DNA from: Ichthyophonus hoferi | Lineage: Eukaryota > Opisthokonta > Ichthyosporea > Ichthyophonida > Ichthyophonidae | Direction of reading: 5' to 3' | Assembly: GCA_002751075.1 (NCBI GenBank) | Contig: NAOQ01000574.1 | Location: forward strand, 20,831 to 46,511 | DNA: 25,681 nucleotides | Shown here: one piece after another, positions 22,301 to 25,681 of the stretch | Numbering within the stretch: the stretch's first letter is position 1 | Layout of the letters: every line of letters begins with the position of its first letter | Translations under genes and position numbers: made by a program | The notes under the pieces: generated by a model | Databases searched by the model: none | What the model saw: the letters and a program-made list of their open reading frames with translations, nothing else | Told to the model about the DNA's origin: nothing

Positions 22301-24289
22301 TCTATCTAATTATCTAATTGCATTTTTTACAATTATAATCACGTACACTACTATTACTAGCACAGGCATACATGTACACACATATCATACATAGCATATA
22401 TATATATATATATACGCACACATATCATACATATATACTCTTCTGCGGTCTTTCTCTTTACGTATTCCTTACTATTACTATTTCTTGTATCATCATATCC
22501 CTTTTGTTATACCCTTTCTATAGCCCAACAATGGAAATATTATATGTACTCGCCTAGTTATAGTTATATTCATTAGGTAATATAATATATAATATGTAAT
22601 AGGTAATATGTAATAGATTATATATATTATGTCATAGGTAATACGTCATACATAATACATAACATATAGCATATCATATTAGGTAAGATACATCCCTCTC
22701 TCCCTCCTCCCCATGTCTTACTACTGTAACCCAATCAGAGACGAGGAGCCTAATGGGCCCCCCTTTATACACGGGCTAGACATTGGTGCAGGTAATGGCT
22801 TCATTACCAAGGCAGTCCAACCCCTCTTCTCCCTCCCTATGATTACAACTGACGTATCTAATTGGATAGCTATGAGGCAGAGGCTGAATGGATTCCGTAC
22901 ATTGGTTACAGAGAATCTCACAGTAGATCTGTTAACCTCTAAGGGGTATCCCGCTACTTATGACCTGGTGATGGCGTTGAATGTACTGGACTCCTGCCCT
23001 GACCCCTCTGCCTTGTTGACCACCATGGTTGACTTACTAGCCCCTAACGGTAGGCCTTGGTTCTCCCTTCTCTCTCTCTTCTGCCCTCTCCCCTTTCTTT
23101 CTCTCATCACCACCACTTTCCCCCCCCAATCATATATTCCCCATAGCTGATGGGACTATTTATCTAATAACAGTGTTCTTTTCTGTATCTCTTTTTTTCT
23201 CCCTCTCTATCTAATTCTAGTTATCCTACGTACTATAACACTATGTATGTATTCCTTTACGTATTACCAATTAATTTTTGATAATTTTAATGCTATATTT
23301 TTCTTTTTAATATTAACTCTATCTGTCCACTATTCAGCCTTATTACCTTTTCCATTGTCTTTGAATGTTTTAATATATATGCAGTACCATCTAGCCCCAT
23401 CGCTAGTATGTACATCGGTATTGGAAGTACTAGATTGAATCTAAATACCCAGTGTTATCATTGTTATTAAATGCATAGCTAATGGTATAGCATGTATATC
23501 TATATATGGTTTTTAGTATGGTCTTATCTAGCTATATTATTGGATAATATGACCCACTAGGTAGGGTGTCAACCTAGACAATTGTTGGTTCTTACTAATT
23601 TTTTAATAATATTTTCACCAATCCAAACAATATTTTAATTATAGAAACCTCACCAAATATTCCATTATTTAATTAGGTACATAGCCAGGATAGGATATGA
23701 AAGTATCAAATAAATAGGGTTTTATATATAGATTATAGTGTGACTAAGTTAGATAAAGCAAGATGAATGCGGGAAAGTTTTTAGTTATTATACTATATAC
23801 ACTACTTGAACAGTTTTTAAATGACATATTTTATTGGTCTTATTTTCCCTTAAGCATCTATTTATGGATTTTGGTTTGGAACCATGTTGATTATATTAAT
23901 ATTAAACATAGCATAGAATGCCTATTTGATATATTTTATGAGGAAGGGAAGTATATGTAAATTGTACAAGTTGAATACACTAATCATATGAAGTTGTTAT
24001 ATTTTACACAGGCTATCTGGTGGTATCTTTCCCTCTCCCGTACCATGCATATGTAGGGAAAGGGTTCAATCTGAGTGGTCATACATGGGAGGAGGCGGCC
24101 GATAAAACAGTGCAACTATTAGAGAAACATGGTCTGAAAGTACTCAGGATGACCAGAGCACCATATCTATGTACAGGAACATATCTTTATCCTCTCTTTG
24201 CTTTGGATGCAGGTGTTTTTCTTGCCCAGAAATCCAACTTACCAATGGTGAAAGAGGGAATGAAGGAGAAAAAGGAGAAAATTCAGTGA
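18987..24289 (+). CDS. METTL9: METTL9-like (DREV family) protein-histidine N-methyltransferase, 5 exons, 392 aa
   Basis: Exons: 18987-19303, 20819-20893, 21860-22057, 22739-23049 and 24012-24289 (1,179 bases; junction phases 2, 2, 2, 1). An in-frame TAA at 18951 lies upstream of the start. METTL9 uses S-adenosylmethionine to methylate the N1 position of histidine in HxH motifs of target proteins, working in the endomembrane system and elsewhere. Seen here: a hydrophobic segment at about 48-69; RLFMLSPAQWKRFIL, matching human MFVFSPDQFQRLL; the SAM-binding motif LDIGAGNG (210-217); TTDVSNWIAMRQRL, like the human TELSETMIWQL; NVLDSCPDP; VSFPLPYHAYV; and RAPYLCTG, like human RLPYLCEG. Length is somewhat above the human 318 residues because of a longer N-terminus and a Lys/Glu-rich end. 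The catalytic half is secure; exon 2 rests on splice phase alone. Confidence 0.9.
19427..19452 (+). repeat. (TTA)n microsatellite in METTL9-like intron 1
   Basis: About eight TTA units, continuing into degenerate CTACTA and TTGTTG triplets. It lies 124 bases after the exon 1 donor. Confidence 0.85.
20485..20641. repeat. (TA)n tract and self-complementary TATAT/TACTA block in METTL9-like intron 1
   Basis: About thirteen TA units are followed by some 110 bases built from TATAT, TACTA and TAGTA words. The second block is extensively self-complementary and could extrude as a cruciform or break easily. It is 178 bases before the short exon 2. Confidence 0.8.
20819..20893 (+). CDS. METTL9-like exon 2
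   Basis: A 75-base exon giving VDDIKLRYNFDAKAMLSGGR. It is accepted because the pyrimidine-rich acceptor ttccttag and the donor gtaaga are good, and because phase 2 on both sides keeps the whole gene open. The family is poorly conserved here, so homology does not help. Confidence 0.65.
20894..21859 (+). other. METTL9-like intron 2
   Basis: A 966-base AT-rich intron, phase 2 (gtaaga..tctag). I see no RNA gene, nested gene or clear mobile element in it. Its open frames are low-complexity. Confidence 0.65.
21860..22057 (+). CDS. METTL9-like exon 3: helical region before the methyltransferase fold
   Basis: Encodes residues 132-196, rich in Lys and hydrophobic residues and probably helical. It ends with RLFMLSPAQWKRFILGDL, the family segment just before the SAM-binding domain. 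The donor is gtatgt, phase 2. Confidence 0.85.
22086..22112 (+). repeat. (GA)n microsatellite in METTL9-like intron 3
   Basis: A purine-only GA run begins 28 bases after the exon 3 donor. It could influence use of that splice site, but this is speculative. Confidence 0.8.
22398..22413 (+). repeat. Short (TA)n run
   Basis: A simple TA repeat in intron 3, flanked by CACACATATCATACAT words that occur twice (about 22378 and 22418). Confidence 0.7.
22574..22685 (+). repeat. Degenerate GGTAATATGTAATA-type repeat in METTL9-like intron 3
   Basis: Words such as TAGGTAATAT, TAATATGTAATAG and TAATACATAA recur irregularly over about 110 bases, ending shortly before the pyrimidine tract of exon 4. It looks like a decayed minisatellite. 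Confidence 0.55.
22739..23049 (+). CDS. METTL9-like exon 4: SAM-binding core
   Basis: Encodes residues 198-300. It contains LDIGAGNGFITK (motif I of seven-beta-strand methyltransferases), the acidic-strand region ITTDVS, and YDLVMALNVLDSCPDPSALL. The AG at 22737 is the only nearby acceptor that keeps frame with exon 3. The donor is gtaggc, phase 1. Confidence 0.92.
23050..24011 (+). other. METTL9-like intron 4
   Basis: A 962-base phase 1 intron (gtaggc..ttacacag). The first 170 bases are pyrimidine-rich and the rest is AT-rich. I see no other feature in it. Confidence 0.65.
24012..24289 (+). CDS. METTL9-like exon 5: C-terminal strands and stop
   Basis: Encodes residues 301-392. YLVVSFPLPYHAYVGKG, a TWEEAADKTVQLLEKHG helix and RAPYLCTGTYLYPLFALDAGVF follow the order of the human protein. 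The Lys/Glu-rich ending, EKKEKIQ, extends past the usual C-terminus. The stop is TGA at 24287. Confidence 0.92.
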
Positions 24290-24478
24290 GATTCAAGTAT
24301 AGATTAGGTTTGCGGTCAGACCCTGTAATATGTATTTGTATATATGCTAGTATCTGTTGAATATTAATTAAGGATTAGCTGGTCGTGCTTTATGTATGGT
24401 TGTATTATTGTAATTACTATATTATATTGTACTATTACTATATCATACTATATATTTATGCAGTGTTGTTTATACATT

Positions 24479-24511
24479 AATAAAATTTGGTTGCTTCAAA
24501 AAAAAAAAAAA
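24479..24511 (+). terminator. Poly(A) signal and genomic A-run at the METTL9-like 3' end
   Basis: AATAAA (24479-24484) lies 190 bases after the stop codon and is followed 13 bases later by 14 A residues (24498-24511). The spacing is normal for cleavage and polyadenylation. The A-run encoded right at the expected cleavage point is unusual. Confidence 0.7.
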
Positions 24512-24637
24512 CTATATGTATATTAAGTGTAGATGTACAGATATGCAGTCTGTGTATCTGCTAAAAAGAGCATATTCCCTTCTCGCTATACGTATATATG
24601 TTCACTTGCCTATAATTATTTACCCAAGTTAATTAAC

Positions 24638-24730
24638 TTAATTGCTGACTTTGGTATGTATAATTGCCTTAATTAATGACCTTAGTATATATAGTTACTT
24701 TAATTAGTAACCTTAGTATATATAATTGTC
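24638..24730 (+). repeat. Three tandem 31-bp units
   Basis: Units start at 24638, 24669 and 24700, each beginning TTAATT and containing GACYTTRGTATRTATA or a close variant. Units two and three are nearly the same; unit one has diverged more. They lie between the METTL9-like gene and the copia remnant. Confidence 0.75.
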
Positions 24731-24734
24731 CGCT

Positions 24735-25093
24735 ATTGTTTATAAGCTCTTTTAAATAACTCCACCTCTCTACTCAGAGAGAGTAATAATCCTAACTACT
24801 TTCAACAAGCAAATCTAGAATTGGAAGAGAAACAAAACCCTTTAGCTCATGTCCCATGCCAGTAGGTCTATTTATACTTTATCTACATAAACAGCGCAAA
24901 CACGTAAGCCACTAAAGTTAGATTGAAGGCACATAGTCAAATAAGTACAAGCGAGATACTATAGGAATCCAACCAATTAAGCAGTCTTCCCTGTAAGATA
25001 AACCCAATACATGACAGTACCTCTGAAACTAACATTACTTAAAAATATGAACTGTTTCAACTAAAACACATATTATTACCCAAATACCCAACA
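24735..25093 (-). mobile_element. Probable 3' LTR of a Ty1/copia element
   Basis: On the minus strand the block starts TGTTGGGTATTTGGG (at 25093), the usual opening of copia LTRs, shortly after the end of a copia pol fragment. It carries a promoter-like TATAAATAG (about 24867-24876 on the + strand). The far end, taken as ..AAACA at 24735, is a guess from the expected TGTT..AACA ends. No clear polypurine tract precedes it and its partner LTR is outside the window, so the limits are uncertain. Confidence 0.4.
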
Positions 25094-25129
25094 CATAAGC
25101 ATATAATTTTACACTAAAGCTGTACTTGA

Positions 25130-25681
25130 CCATCAACACTGTGTCATGAGGAATAGTCAGTCAGTCTATTCAGTTTGATGACATTGTTCGATGCCATGCT
25201 AGTCAACAACTTAGTACAAAAGTTTACAACATTGAAAGCAGTGTTTGCATAGTCCAGGATCACCTCACTGCTGCCGATCTTTTCTTTAGTGAAGCACTGT
25301 CTCAAATTAATGTGCTTTGTCTATGCCCCAAGTGTAATAGCTTCCATTATTATGATAGAACTTTTATTGTCACTGAGGATGTGGATTGAGAACTGGTTGT
25401 CCACGCCAAGTTCTTCAAGGTTTATGAGCCAGATTACTTAAGCGCTGTGTCCACCAATGTGATGAATTCTGCCTTGATTGAGCTCATACCAAGCAGTGAG
25501 TACATGTGGGACTGCCACTATATGGGGGCCATTGATTGCGTACACCCTGACATTGGCCTGCTTGATCATGTAAGTTTCATTCTAACTGTCCAGATATTGG
25601 CCATACTACATGTGCATGTTGTTACAAGATCGCTAGCCATAGATGAATAAGTAGATATGATCGAAACCCAGATTCTGATAT
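25130..25681 (-). mobile_element. Decayed Ty1/copia pol fragment (RNase H end)
   Basis: Minus-strand translation shows two family signatures in the right order. SSIKAEFITLVDTA matches the copia SSTEAEYIALSDAA motif, and further on TKHINLRQCFTKEKI matches TKHIDIRYHFIREKV, near the end of the RNase H domain. The reading is interrupted at least a few times, so the copy is broken and not young. It continues beyond the right edge of the window. No intact gene is present. Confidence 0.75.

Noticed and set aside
22080-22394. 104-codon frame beginning MLGERERERERVRV
   Set aside because: It is the translation of the intronic (GA)n repeat and AT-rich intron, without homology.
25447-25650. 67-codon + strand frame at the right edge
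   Set aside because: It is the opposite strand of the copia RNase H fragment, where the family motifs are read on the minus strand.
1-25681. CRISPR array, bacterial operon, phage or plasmid features
   Set aside because: The window has spliced genes and no regularly spaced direct repeats, Shine-Dalgarno-led gene strings or other prokaryotic organisation.

Overview
This window is eukaryotic nuclear DNA, AT-rich (roughly one third G+C by eye), with two spliced genes on the + strand. Splice sites are GT..AG, introns run from about 190 to 1,500 bases, and the standard genetic code fits. A pentameric ligand-gated ion channel (pLGIC) next to a METTL9-type histidine methyltransferase fits an animal or a close relative, perhaps an early-branching one. 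The sequence alone does not name the species. All exon models below were assembled by hand from splice signals, matching intron phases and family motifs. No alignment program was run.

Layout. Positions 1-6058 are non-coding, with one possible LTR-retroelement scar near 2.7-2.97 kb and a cluster of palindromes just before the first gene. Positions 6059-15213 hold a 13-exon gene for a predicted 710-residue pLGIC. Positions 15214-18986 are intergenic. Positions 18987-24289 hold a 5-exon METTL9-like gene (392 residues) whose 3' end carries AATAAA followed by a genomic A-run. Beyond it lie a 31-bp tandem triplicate and, on the minus strand, a decayed Ty1/copia fragment with its probable 3' LTR, running off the right edge.

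The pLGIC is the main find. It has the family core: WKDPRL, W-x-P, an FPYD pro-loop, an M1 proline, M2, M3, and VMDR at the start of M4. It departs from animal Cys-loop receptors in several ways. Both loop cysteines are absent, so the loop reads like that of the bacterial channel GLIC. The M3-M4 loop is only about 18 residues. A fifth hydrophobic helix follows M4, and a 110-residue basic/Ser-Thr-rich tail follows that. An acidic, six-cysteine module of about 140 residues precedes the ligand-binding domain.

The two genes share strand but are 3.8 kb apart, and nothing in the sequence links their functions.
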